Assembly (NCBI GenBank): GCA_022695795.1
Contig: MU404090.1
Span: forward strand, 248,001 to 312,000
DNA length: 64,000 nucleotides
Direction: 5' to 3'
From: Biscogniauxia marginata
Taxonomy: Eukaryota; Ascomycota; Sordariomycetes; Xylariales; Xylariaceae
Positions within the stretch are counted from its first letter, which is position 1; every line of letters starts with the position of its first letter. The notes below the pieces were generated by a model. The model saw only the letters and a program-made list of their open reading frames with translations. It was not told the DNA's origin and made no database searches. A program made the position numbers and the translations under genes. This document shows positions 38,801-48,084 of the stretch, one piece after another.

Positions 38801-38976
38801 TATACGGGCTCGTTTACAAATGTGCTGGTTGCCCCAACTACATCGTCTGCAAGAAATGCCACACATCCGTGAACTCGTTCCACAGCACCGAAATCATGGA
38901 CGACGGTTTTCTGCATACCTTCGATGTCGTCCAAGACAAAGACGAGTATATTGAAGACACGCATAATAGGGATTAA
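32832..38976 (+). CDS. NLR-like protein: hydrolase-like N-terminus, NACHT-like, ankyrin repeats, ZZ finger; one internal TAG
   Basis: Nine exons: 32832-32861, 32922-33076, 33181-33385, 33446-33505, 33565-33636, 33764-34003, 34057-34213, 34264-38657 and 38797-38976. The total is 1,831 codons with all phases matching. Residues about 50-280 look like a fungal serine-hydrolase fold (FYDFKPLIP, VIFVAYGLGSLIVKKAL, LFSGCPQRSTDIQ). The elbow at 140-144 is AYGLG, with Gly where the nucleophile Ser should be. A NACHT-like domain follows: its P-loop region (LYLYGTSSYESHDAADQ, about 362-378) lacks GK[ST], but a Walker B-like LILLHDLDEC is present (490-499). From about residue 930, ten or more ankyrin-type repeats extend to 38.6 kb. 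The last exon completes a ZZ-type finger. Codon 751 is TAG (35595-35597) and the frame stays open on both sides. Family members act as fungal innate-immunity or incompatibility sensors. Whether a full-length protein is made is open. Confidence 0.75.
35590..35611 (+). promoter_or_regulatory. Stem-loop around the in-frame TAG of the NLR-like gene
   Basis: TCAGAT (35590-35595) and ATCTGA (35606-35611) are perfect complements enclosing a 10-nt loop. The stop codon straddles the stem-loop junction: its T closes the stem and its A (35596) is the first loop base. Fungal A-to-I editing prefers an A with U at -1 in a hairpin loop, so the site fits, but a 6-bp stem can also occur by chance. Confidence 0.35.
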
Positions 38977-40904
38977 AATGTGCATCATGATAGAGGATGG
39001 TTTCCCGGGACAGTATGACCCACCAAGAAATGAATAGGTGGACTGACAAGATTGATATTGTTGAATACTAAGAGATGGATGGCATCTGGATTCCTAAATT
39101 TCTTTTCCCTCACGGCATGGTCTGTGGACACTCGTGGACATCCAGGGCTAGTCTCATGAATGAGAATTATAACAATAGGTACCTACGACTTTAGGTACAA
39201 TTAGTAGAATTGGATATCACCTACTAGTTGAGGCTTCATGTTACAGAACTAGTGGGATTTTATGCCCCCAAACTTACTTGGGATACTCGTATTTCATTCA
39301 CTCTCTTGATTCACTGAATACATTGCCATTGGAAAATCAAAATATTTCACAACTTACCTAAGGTAAGGACAAATTAAATAAAAGCATAGAAACCATGAAT
39401 GCTTTCAAAATATGAATTTTGCTCACCCTTAGCTAAATAAAGCATGAGACTAACTATTTTAATTTAAATTAGGAACAGATGTCGAAGAACTAGTCAAGTA
39501 CACACCAGACTGAAAAAGACGGATGTATAGGTAGGGTTACCATTAGAATGAGAGTAATCGCTAGAGAGACCTCACCAGTACCTTCGGGGCGTATACGACC
39601 CTTATATACCTAAGGTACTGTGTATCTCGTTCCTTAGGCCCTCCAGCCTCGAGCTTGGCGTTTTAGGTCTCTGGCAACAGAGTTGCATATTGCATCGGTC
39701 AATCGAGCTAGTAGTAATTAGAAGATAGATAGGTAGTGACAGTTTTTGGAAAGGAGGCCATCTATCTAGAGGAATTATAAGAGTAAGAATAATAAGTTAC
39801 AGGCAAATGCATCCTCTCATCAAATTTACCTTTTGTTGTCTATATAGACCTAGCATATCAACCGCGTTTCTTTCGTCTTCACCCTAGGTACATATTTGTT
39901 AATACCTCATTTGATGCACTATTCGGGCTTGTCTGACAATACTGAACCTGAACTCTTCTGGGTCGATATGTAATACTTAAATAGGATCACAGTGCTGACC
40001 AATGCTCCAATTAGTATTTCAATATCGCTCTCCCTTTTAATAATTCATGTATGTTATATCATTAAAGAGAACTCGACTTATATTTATCCTTTTTATGCCG
40101 TTTAAAACAGCATAACTTAAACACTGTGAAGTATAACTGACGAGTAACGTCTAGACCTCAGTTCCATGGTCCCATGTATACCTATAGCGGGTCCACTAAC
40201 AGAAACTGCCACAGCCTTACCTAGGTATGTTTGGAGGTGGCAGTGCTACCTAAAGTACTCACTCCCTTATCGGCAGCTAAGCCACGGTTGTCTCGACCGC
40301 CACGCCTCCATGCATCGGGAGGTGTTCTCCCACAAGCCGATGACGACTGCAACCGGGCTGAGCTGCCAAGTTTCAGCTTGTTTTACTTTTCCGGATTTGA
40401 TTGGCCTAGATTTAAACATAAGTGGTTATCCCTACAGGGCGAGCTTCGGTGTAAGTACACTGATAAATTCCCTGGCAGCGCTGCAGCTTAGACCAGCCCT
40501 TTACTCTTCCTTGCCAACAACCAAGGAATTACAACTTTTGCCCTCCTGACCGTCCATCTTTACCGCTTGCAACTCCATCTTGAAATCTCTGGACTTACCA
40601 CCCAAAGAAACCGCTCATTTCCTGGAACGAGTAGGAAACTCCAAGACGAACGTTACTGCCCGGTAAGTACCTACATATCAGAATATACCCGTCAACCCAG
40701 CCTACGGCAGCCCTACCTATCGATACGCCTGTCGCGACACCGCCAGTCTTCCTATTTCCACATCCTGCGCGACAACCTTCCCGGCCAGCATAGCCTTCTC
40801 TACTACCTACCTGATACTGACATTCTATTTCCACGCTCTAGATTTCGCAATAACACGACCACCAAAGCACACCACTTACACGAAGAGGAAAACAAACCAT
40901 AAAA
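38977..40904. other. AT-rich spacer with transposon relic
   Basis: No gene is supportable. The block 39100-40150 is AT-rich and holds the LTR-like relic at about 39495-39690. The stretch 40150-40900 is more GC-balanced and C/A-rich, probably the promoter and leader of the small Cys-rich gene. Frames there (40166-40549, 40567-40902) have low-complexity content and no motif. Confidence 0.5.
39495..39690 (+). repeat. LTR-retrotransposon-like relic, copy B
   Basis: Similar to 5495-5650 over its length, with shared blocks GAGAGTAATCGCTAGAGAGA, ACCTTCGGGGCGTATACGACC and CTCGAGCTTGGCGTTTTAGG. About 35 bp of extra sequence lies in the middle. There is no associated ORF or second LTR, so it is probably a solo or truncated element. 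Confidence 0.5.
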
Positions 40905-41084
40905 ATGGCCTGCGGCTCCTCTCACTGCTCCTCCCCGGTCAACCACAACGGGCCCGGCAGCGCCGCGTCGTCGACCTTCGAGAAGATCATCCAGCCGGGC
41001 GGGGCTGCGGGCGGCAAGTCCAAGTGCATCGACTGCGGCGAGTTCGAATGCTGCTGCATCCCCATCCCCTGCACGGTCATGTGA
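40905..41084 (+). CDS. Small cysteine-rich protein, 59 residues
   Basis: The ATG at 40905 (AAAAATGG context) opens a GC-rich frame ending at 41084. It begins MACGSSHCSSPVNHNG. A Gly/Ala/Ser linker with FEKIIQPGG follows, then a dense Cys block (CIDCGEFECCCIPIPC). Eight Cys in 59 residues, in CxxC and CCC settings, suggest metal binding or membrane/palmitoyl association near the C-terminus. The codon pattern (strong C/G third positions) contrasts sharply with the AT-rich flanks, which supports coding. No signal peptide. Metallothionein-like function is possible but unproven. Confidence 0.65.
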   Translation: MACGSSHCSSPVNHNGPGSAASSTFEKIIQPGGAAGGKSKCIDCGEFECCCIPIPCTVM

Positions 41085-41668
41085 AAAGGCAAAGAACAAA
41101 GACAAAATCAACACAAATGCCGACGAGCCAAAAGCCGTGTCGCCTACGTGTTTCGATCTTCGCTATCTTTGAGCTGATAAGAGATCTGAAAAGCGGGATG
41201 GTAACCATGACTTGGCGGTGAGAAATAATGAGACGACGTTTACATGATGGTGATACGTGTGTATGGGCAGATGTTATAGAAAATGGGGGAGAGCAATGCT
41301 TTCTTGCTGTGGCTGCGTGTTGTGGATATTGGGGGTGATGATGACGATGTTATAGCGAGTAAACATAACCGAGGGTACAAAAAGAAAAGTATAAAAAAAA
41401 AAAATCCAATATTCAATTACGACGTGGAATGGTTGCGGTTATACTTCGTTATCACCTTTGATATGTGACAACATTAGTATTAAGAATGGGTATCATAAAC
41501 AATGTTTTTGCCTTCCTCATGCGCCGCTTCGTCCGTGTTCATGCCCATGCCCATGCAGTTCGGCCCCCCTACCAAAGATTCCGTTAACGCCCTCGTATGT
41601 ATAATGCTTCTTTCACTCTCTCTCTTTCAGTTTACCGTCTAACCTTTCTACCCTCGCCTATCCTCACC
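41085..41668. other. 3'-flanking spacer between Cys-rich gene and MED7
   Basis: Non-coding DNA between the 3' ends of two converging genes. It contains an A10 run near 41395-41404 and no frame with recognisable content. Confidence 0.6.
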
Positions 41669-42519
41669 TTATGGGAAGTCGTCCAGCAAAGTAGCCCACA
41701 TCTCGCGGGCCTCGGCCCAGGGGTTCTTGGCCTCGGATGCCGCGACACCGGCCAGGTCCTCAATCTTCAGGCTGCCGAGGCCCTCGAGGATGCGCTCGGC
41801 CTTGTCCTTGGCGTCGCGGATGGCGTTAGTCTCCGCGCGGGTCCGGTCCAGCTGCGCTTGCATCATGGATATGAGCGACTCGCGCGCCTGGTGCGGCCGG
41901 TACTCGTTGATGAGGTGGTGGAAGTTGATGAAGAGGTCGCGGAGGTCCGTGATCTTCTCCTCGGCCTGTCGGTACATGCAAACACACAGACATGCGTTAG
42001 AGACACGTACATATATATACATATATTACATAACCCCTCGGTCGAAAGAGAGATGGGGAGAAAAAAATGAAGAGAACATACGGCACTGGGGTTCGTGGCC
42101 AGCAGGCCGGTGAGCTCGAGGAAGTTCAGCAGCAGCGACTTGGCCAGGCGCTTGAGGATGGTGGCGCGATCGAAGTGCTTGCCGTCCTGGTCGCGCTCCT
42201 CGGGGTTCGGGAACAGGCGGCGGATTTGCATGTCCTCGAGGCGCGGCAGCTCGTCCACCAGCTGGTACTTGTCGCCGAAGACGCGCCACTCGCCGCCCGC
42301 GGGCTCGGGCGGCGGCTGCAGGTTGCGCAGCTCGCGGGGCAGGCCCTCGAGGCGGACCGTCGCCGACTGCGCCGACGCGTCTTCCTCGCTCAGGCCCTCC
42401 TGCTCGGCCTTTTCTCTCCGCAGGTCGTCGATGCGCGCGACGTTCTCGGGCGTGAAGGCCTGCCAGAAGGGCGGCGGCGGCGGCCAGGTGGAGGATACCT
42501 GCGGCTGTTCTTCTTCCAT
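41669..42519 (-). CDS. MED7: Mediator complex subunit 7
   Basis: Two exons, 42519-42082 and 41965-41669 (116-nt intron, GTATGT...GACAG), give 244 residues. The start [20 protein letters not shown] is typical of Med7, with the conserved PPPPxFW motif. Next come [19 protein letters not shown] and [20 protein letters not shown]. The splice joins NPSA to [20 protein letters not shown], followed by [20 protein letters not shown] and a C-terminal coiled coil. Med7 is the scaffold of the Mediator middle module, pairing with Med21 and Med31 in RNA polymerase II transcription. Its length is normal for filamentous fungi. Confidence 0.92.
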
Positions 42520-43115
42520 GATGATGTCGTTGTTGTTATGAGGCAGGTAGGTATTTTGTTGGAGATGTACAGTTGGAATTACGGGAAGGCTAAACTGTAT
42601 CGGTTTTAATTAAAATGTCAAAATCCTCCTGCCATGACCAAGTTTGTAGGTAGTTTCGAAGTTTACTGAGAGCCGAATTGGCTTAAGTAAGGGACCTCAG
42701 ATTGTGTATTTCATAGCTTGACGTGAACGGGGGAAAGCAACCCCAACTGGATCCTTGTCGTAGGATAGTTTTGTTCGTAGGTAACCTCGTACTGTGGGGA
42801 TTTGTTAGTGCGGCTCGACGGTGCGGGGCAGTTCTCCAAATTCCGGGTCTTGGAGGCAGGTAAGGCTCGAGCTAAACTGTGGCTGGAAAGCTTCAATATT
42901 TTACTGCCGTCCGGCTTCTCTCGCCTTATCGGCTCCACCGCCCACCTTATCGCCCGAGCAGCCACATAGAAAGACCATCACCACTCCGACAACCACGAAA
43001 GTTGCAGCCATTGAACCTTCCATACACTTCCCGTCAACCTGTTTTCACAGATAATTACTGAGAGACAGGCCCGTCAATCGTCTCACCTCCCCTACACACC
43101 TGCACCTACGCACCG
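42520..43115. promoter_or_regulatory. Divergent intergenic region MED7 / ZNF830-like
   Basis: A 596-bp spacer between divergent starts. It includes a GGCAGGTAGGTA motif at about 42542-42553 and a C/A-rich leader (about 42955-43110) before the plus-strand gene. No coding content was seen. Confidence 0.5.
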
Positions 43116-44393
43116 ATGGCTGACGCTCGCGCCCTGCTGCGCGCCCACCGCGCCGAGAACCGCATCAAGCATCCTCATGCCGCCTACTCGGACGCCGGGA
43201 AGCTTCTGTGTAAGCTGTGCCACGAGGCCGTGAAGTCGGAATCGCTCTGGGAAGGTCACATTCGAGGTCCGAACCACAAGAAGAGGCTACAGGCCTCACA
43301 ACAACAGACTACGACACCGAGTCAGCCTACCTCTGCTGCGGAGGATAGCAGCATCCATAGCAAACGGAAACACGATGATGTGGACGAGCCCATGTCCGAC
43401 GCCGACGGGGAGGATGCCGACTTGTTACGCAAGAAACGCAGCAAGGTCGACGTGGGGAGCGGCAGTGGCAACAGCAACGACGAGAAGATGCAGACGCCAC
43501 CCGCGCACGCCCGCCGGACCTCAGGCACGCCCATACACGGGGTAGAGATCGCAATACCATCACGGCCGGCGACACCGCTCGCCGGTTCCAACTCGGCCAC
43601 GTCGACGCCCAAAAACGCACCCGTGGGCCGATCGCCGCTGATCGGCCCCGAAAACACGTCTGCCCCCGCGCTGCCCATATCGACCGAGTCCATCATCGTG
43701 CCGCACCCTCACAACATGCCCGCCTCAACAATACCGACCTCGAATCCTGCATATCCCGATACCCATACCACTACTACTACCGCCGCCGCCGACACGACAA
43801 TGAATACTGCTTCCGCCACGACGGCACAAGCCCAGCCTCTCAACAACTCCGTGGACGAATCAGAATGGGCCGCCTTCGAGGCGGAAATAGCCGAAGCGGT
43901 ATCCGTAGCCGATCCGGCCACCACCGGCATCGTCGCGACTACGACAAATCCCGGGGGTGCCTATGCGGACGCGTCCATCTCGGCGCCCGCCCTGACGGCC
44001 GAGCAGATCGCCGCCAAGTCCCAGGAGGAGGAGAACGAGCGGCGGAAGCACCTGCTCGAGGCCGAGATGGCGGACGAGCGGGAGGACGCGACGCGCGCGC
44101 TCGAGGCCGAGTTCGAGGAGATGGAGGAGCTCGAGGGGCGGGTGCGGCGGCTGAAGGAGAGGCGCGAGGAGTTGCGGAGGGGCGGCGGCATGCCGAACCT
44201 CAAGAGCGGTAGTAACGGCGACGCTGCTCCTCAGGTTATGACTACCGCTAGCGGGGCCAAGGGGCTGGTCGTGGGGAGCGGTGGCAAGGAGAATCGGGGA
44301 GGTGGGGAGCAAGGAGAAGAAGATGATGACGACGACGACGACGATGATGATGATGATGAGGATGAGTGGGACGGCTTCAGATTCAGGACGTAG
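43116..44393 (+). CDS. ZNF830-like C2H2 zinc-finger, coiled-coil nuclear protein
   Basis: A single 425-residue frame. The N-terminus (MADARALLRAHRAENRIKHP) precedes one C2H2 finger, C32-x2-C35-x12-H48-x5-H54 (CKLCHEAVKSESLWEGHIRG). This finger spacing is of the U1-C/matrin type, as in human ZNF830 (CCDC16). The middle is low-complexity and Thr/Ala/Pro-rich. A charged coiled coil follows (about residues 300-355; EENERRKHLLEAEMADERED). Near the end is an unbroken acidic run encoded by GAC/GAT repeats (about 44323-44362), then the family-typical terminus DEWDGFRFRT. ZNF830 relatives associate with spliceosomes and genome stability; the fungal role is inferred. Confidence 0.8.
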   Translation: MADARALLRAHRAENRIKHPHAAYSDAGKLLCKLCHEAVKSESLWEGHIRGPNHKKRLQASQQQTTTPSQPTSAAEDSSIHSKRKHDDVDEPMSDADGEDADLLRKKRSKVDVGSGSGNSNDEKMQTPPAHARRTSGTPIHGVEIAIPSRPATPLAGSNSATSTPKNAPVGRSPLIGPENTSAPALPISTESIIVPHPHNMPASTIPTSNPAYPDTHTTTTTAAADTTMNTASATTAQAQPLNNSVDESEWAAFEAEIAEAVSVADPATTGIVATTTNPGGAYADASISAPALTAEQIAAKSQEEENERRKHLLEAEMADEREDATRALEAEFEEMEELEGRVRRLKERREELRRGGGMPNLKSGSNGDAAPQVMTTASGAKGLVVGSGGKENRGGGEQGEEDDDDDDDDDDDDEDEWDGFRFRT

Positions 44394-46104
44394 GGCGCTC
44401 TGAGGACCGAGTTGGACAGGGCTCTGCTGCTGCTTCCTGATCGGATGGAGGTGTGACCGTGAACCGGGCGAGTCTGACCAGAAAGAATATTCTTTCCAGA
44501 TGTTTTTGAAGTTGTCAAGGCCATGGCCGTGGACCGGGATTATGAGACAGATGTACAAAAAGAAAAACAGAAAAGGGGGCGAGAACAAACCTGGACCAGT
44601 GTCAACGGGATCGGCATCAGTGTCCGTCGTCTATTCGACGGTCTATTATTTATCTACTGAGGATATATGTATATGTATATACATCCTCATGATGCTCTCT
44701 ATCCTGCCCCTTTTTCTTCTTTTTTTCTTTCTTCTATGTACCTGTTTCTCCAATCCCGGTTTTACTCCGCATCGAGGGATTTTTTTTTTGCTTCTCCTTT
44801 TACTATTATTATCCTTTTTTTTTTTAAAAAAAAGGAATTCCCTCTGCATAGGCGACGGCGTTAAACCAATCAAACTCGTCATACAATCTTTTTACATGGG
44901 AAGATAGAGGTTTATAAAAAGAAAAATTCGTCATAAAAGTAGAAAGGGGGTATATGTTGATACTAATTTAATTTCAGATTACATACATTGCGTGGTGTTT
45001 TGTTTTTGGGGTTTTTCAATACATGTTTGAGTCTTAGCAGCGGTGGCATGCATATATAGGTATAAAGCATACATATAGGTGCTTATAGATAGAACATATA
45101 CAAAACCCCCAGCCCCAACATGGCTTTTTCTCACCCATTTCAGTTTGTTAATCATCGCGCTAATTACTATGATATACATTAACTTGACGTAAGGTGGCCA
45201 TACAAGTATTGTTTTATACGGCCTCGAATATATAGGGTAGTACTAGCGACGTCCCTATATGTAGAGGTAACTTGTTATGTACCTACCTAGGTAGGTTAGG
45301 TAGGTAGGTCGAGAGAGGGATGTATTTGATGTAAATGAATGATAGTCCCCCCTCTAAAATCTTGTAGGCGGAAACATCCTAAAGAGGTATAAAAAAGGGC
45401 AATGGACGCCAAGTTTGAACCCGTCAATCATAGGCAGTGGAAGACTATGGTATGGTATGGTATGGTATGGTATGGTAGAGTGAGGTATATATATAGATAT
45501 TGTGTGATCGTAAAATACAACAATTTGATCGATGCTCGCGAGTTGGATATAGTTAGAAAAAAAAACCCCCCAAGAAAAAGAAAAAAAGAAACCAAAACAA
45601 CTGTGAGATGAAACCCCAACACTCCAACATATATAGTTACATAGCTACATACACACGTCAGTTGAAGAACTGGATTCACCCGTGATCCCGGGTGTCTTCC
45701 ACCATTAACGTGTGAAATGAGAAAAAAGAAACCCCCCTTCATGATATTCTCCCCCTATCTTACCCCCTCCTATAATCCTCGATTCATACACTCATTCTGA
45801 TACAATATCTCGCTTTTTTCGTCATGGTCGTAAGCTTCCCCCACCCCCCACCCCCCGGTGGTTTTTATCCTTACCCAAAAAACACGTGCATATCTGCGTT
45901 GCCAACCAGGGGGGTGGTCCGGGATAAAAGGCTAGTAGAGCATGATGCTCATGCTCTGCAGGATTTTAAGTCGCTCAGCTGCTCAGCAGCTAAGCAGCTC
46001 AGAAAACTTCACCTCCTGGTCTAGTCCCCTCTCCTCGCTTCCTCGTTCATGCTCTCCGGCCTAGGATAGAGAGTAATCACTCATCTCCCAGTTTAGCCCT
46101 CACA
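44394..46104. other. Spacer with low-complexity tracts
   Basis: This is the 3' flank shared by the converging ZNF830-like and F-box genes, with no gene seen. It holds T-rich runs (44700-44835), a 16-bp palindrome ACCTACCTAGGTAGGT (45281-45296), a TATGG tandem array (45446-45475), and two adjacent perfect hairpins (45939-45955, 45977-45991). Frames in it are artefacts of simple sequence. Confidence 0.6.
45446..45475. repeat. (TATGG)6 minisatellite
   Basis: Six perfect tandem copies of the pentamer TATGG. Confidence 0.95.
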
Positions 46105-47590
46105 TCACATCACATGCTCGCCCCGTCCAACGCGTTCCCAAAACCGCCTGAGCCTCCACACCCTCCCGACGCCCGCGCGCTCTTCGTAGATCCTGACGTC
46201 CTCGCCACGCTCGCGCACCTCGCCCCTCCAAACGCCGCCGACCCATCTCCTCAACCCGTCCTTGAGCCTCTCCTTCTCGACCGCACGCTTCTTGGCCACG
46301 AGTCCCGGCGCCACGGGCGAGCCCTCGATGCACTCGGGGGGCAGCACGCCGCGCTCTACGAGTGTCGTCACGGACGGCCGCTGGGGCAGCCGCCGCTTGA
46401 GGCCGATCTCAGCAAACTTTCGCGCCAGCCGCCGCGACACTAGCGTCGTGTGCGTCTGGAAAATTCGCCGCGAGATGAGCTCGGGGAGCGTTGGGCGCGA
46501 GGGCGAGGTTAGCAAGGGTGGGAGCGAGTTGCGGGCTTGTCGCAGCCGGTATGCGTGTAGGATGGGGTGCAGAGAGAGCGTGCGGAAGTGGTGATTGATC
46601 TAAAGTGATGATTACGAGGTTAGCTGCTTGAATTTCCTGCGAGTCATGGGGTTGATGCGAGAAAGGTGCGAGGTTTGTATAGGGGTAAGAAGGACGGGCG
46701 AGAATATGTGGGGCCAAAGCATCGAAATGAAAAGATAGACGCAGGATAGGACAGACGATAGACTGTGATTTCCAAAATCACAATATTTCATATTCAGGGG
46801 CAGGGGCGGTAAAGTGAGAATGAAGATGAAGATCTAGACAAAAACTATCATAATGGATGAAATACAATGAGGGAGGGAAAAAATCTCCAAGCGAGGCGGG
46901 GGACACGGGAGCCTTTGGTAAACTCGCCAGACGTTTGTCGCAAGTAATGACATTTGTAATGACATTTGTGCAAAAGCCTGAGAACCAACACAAACAACGA
47001 AAGGCACCTACCCTTGAAGTGGCCAACAGATCGCAAACATCTAGGAAGCCGAGGATGTACGTAAGAATCTCGTTGGGCAGTCCGTCTAGGTTCAACATGT
47101 CCCAACCCCACCGCAAGAGTGACGATGCCTTCGCCGTCACACTTTGCGTTGTCCTTTCCCCGAACGGGCCCCCAGCAGTTGGCGAAATCTCTCCTGATGA
47201 CAAGAATGGGCCAAAGGAAGTCGTCTTCTCGGGCGTGGGGCACACGGCAGCGGGTTGGCCCGCATCGATCCGCCCCTCATCGAGGATCGTGTTAGCCTCG
47301 CCCAGGCAATTCGGACGTAGAGAACCCCTGGCGAGGGAGAGATTCACGAATGACGATGGTTGGGCATCAATAGCGTTGGTGGCCGCTCCCGAGGCCCGCT
47401 CACCTTGTCCGCTAGGCTGTGGGGTGACATTACCACCCCCGGCGGGGAACGAAAAGGCAGGTGAAGAAGCGGGCAGCGTCACCCTTCTAGCCGAGGGGAC
47501 CGAGGTGAGAGGGCGGGTCTGTGTGATGAGCTGCTGGTGAGGGTAAGGCGGCGAAGTCTCGGTCATTTCGAGGGCTGAGCGTGCCGCCAT
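46105..47590 (-). CDS. F-box protein
   Basis: Exons 47590-47012 and 46599-46105 flank a 412-nt intron (GTAGGT...TTTAG, with CTAAC shortly before the acceptor). The joined frame is 358 codons (357 residues). The start is the first ATG (MAARSALEMTETSPPY); the frame is open upstream without an ATG. Residues 1-165 are low-complexity and probably disordered. The F-box begins at about residue 167 (LDGLPNEILTYILGFLDVCD, then LLATSR). It continues across the splice as INHHFRTLSLHPILHAYRLR, which is the expected F-box continuation. The C-terminal half is basic with RPEL-like units (RPTLPELISRRIF, RPSVTTLVERGVLPPE) and VAKKRAVEKERLKDGLRRW. F-box proteins recruit substrates to Skp1-Cul1 ubiquitin ligases; the target here is unknown. 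Read separately, each exon is uninterpretable. Confidence 0.72.
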
Positions 47591-48047
47591 TCCTAGTAAT
47601 TTGTCTGCCTCGTCAGAGGCTAGAATGAGACACGAGACGACGTCCAAGTGATGGACTTGATGAGGTGGCAGTACCAGTACGTGCTTTCAACCTTCAGTAT
47701 GCGCGCCATGCGATGTGACGTGCAGAGCGAGAGCCGCTACAGCGTGTCTCGGTGAATAATTGCGTCGCGTCCAGCGCTTCTAGACGAGTACGAGCAAGTC
47801 GACGAGCCGAAGCCTCAGATTCTCATGCCGCATTTGGTGCACAGGGCCAGCTGGCAAAGATGGGGGCCCGGCACGGACAGAGTTGGGAGTGAGCTAGGTC
47901 TAGTTTGCGGTCGTAGGAAGGGTATTTGTTGCGCCTGTAGCTACGTAAATAGTGTAAAGTATGTATGTCTGCCTGTATTGATACCCGGTTGCCAGGAAGC
48001 CTAGTCGTGATAGGAAGACGAGGCGGAGTGACAGTTAGGGTGCGTGT

Positions 48048-48084
48048 GTGCGTGTGCGTGCGTGCGTGCGTGCGTGCGTACGTG
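48048..48084. repeat. GTGC/GTGT microsatellite
   Basis: Imperfect tandem units TGCG/TGTG, with a core of consecutive GTGC tetramers. Confidence 0.85.

Noticed and set aside
46696..46722. Alternative start exon MLWPHIFSP for the minus-strand gene at 46105-46599
   Set aside because: It would need a poor GTCCTT donor. The exon at 47012-47590 has a good GTAGGT donor, the same phase, and completes an F-box, so it is preferred.
46857..47540. 227-codon plus-strand frame
   Set aside because: Antisense to F-box exon 1 and its intron; composition mirrors the sense strand.
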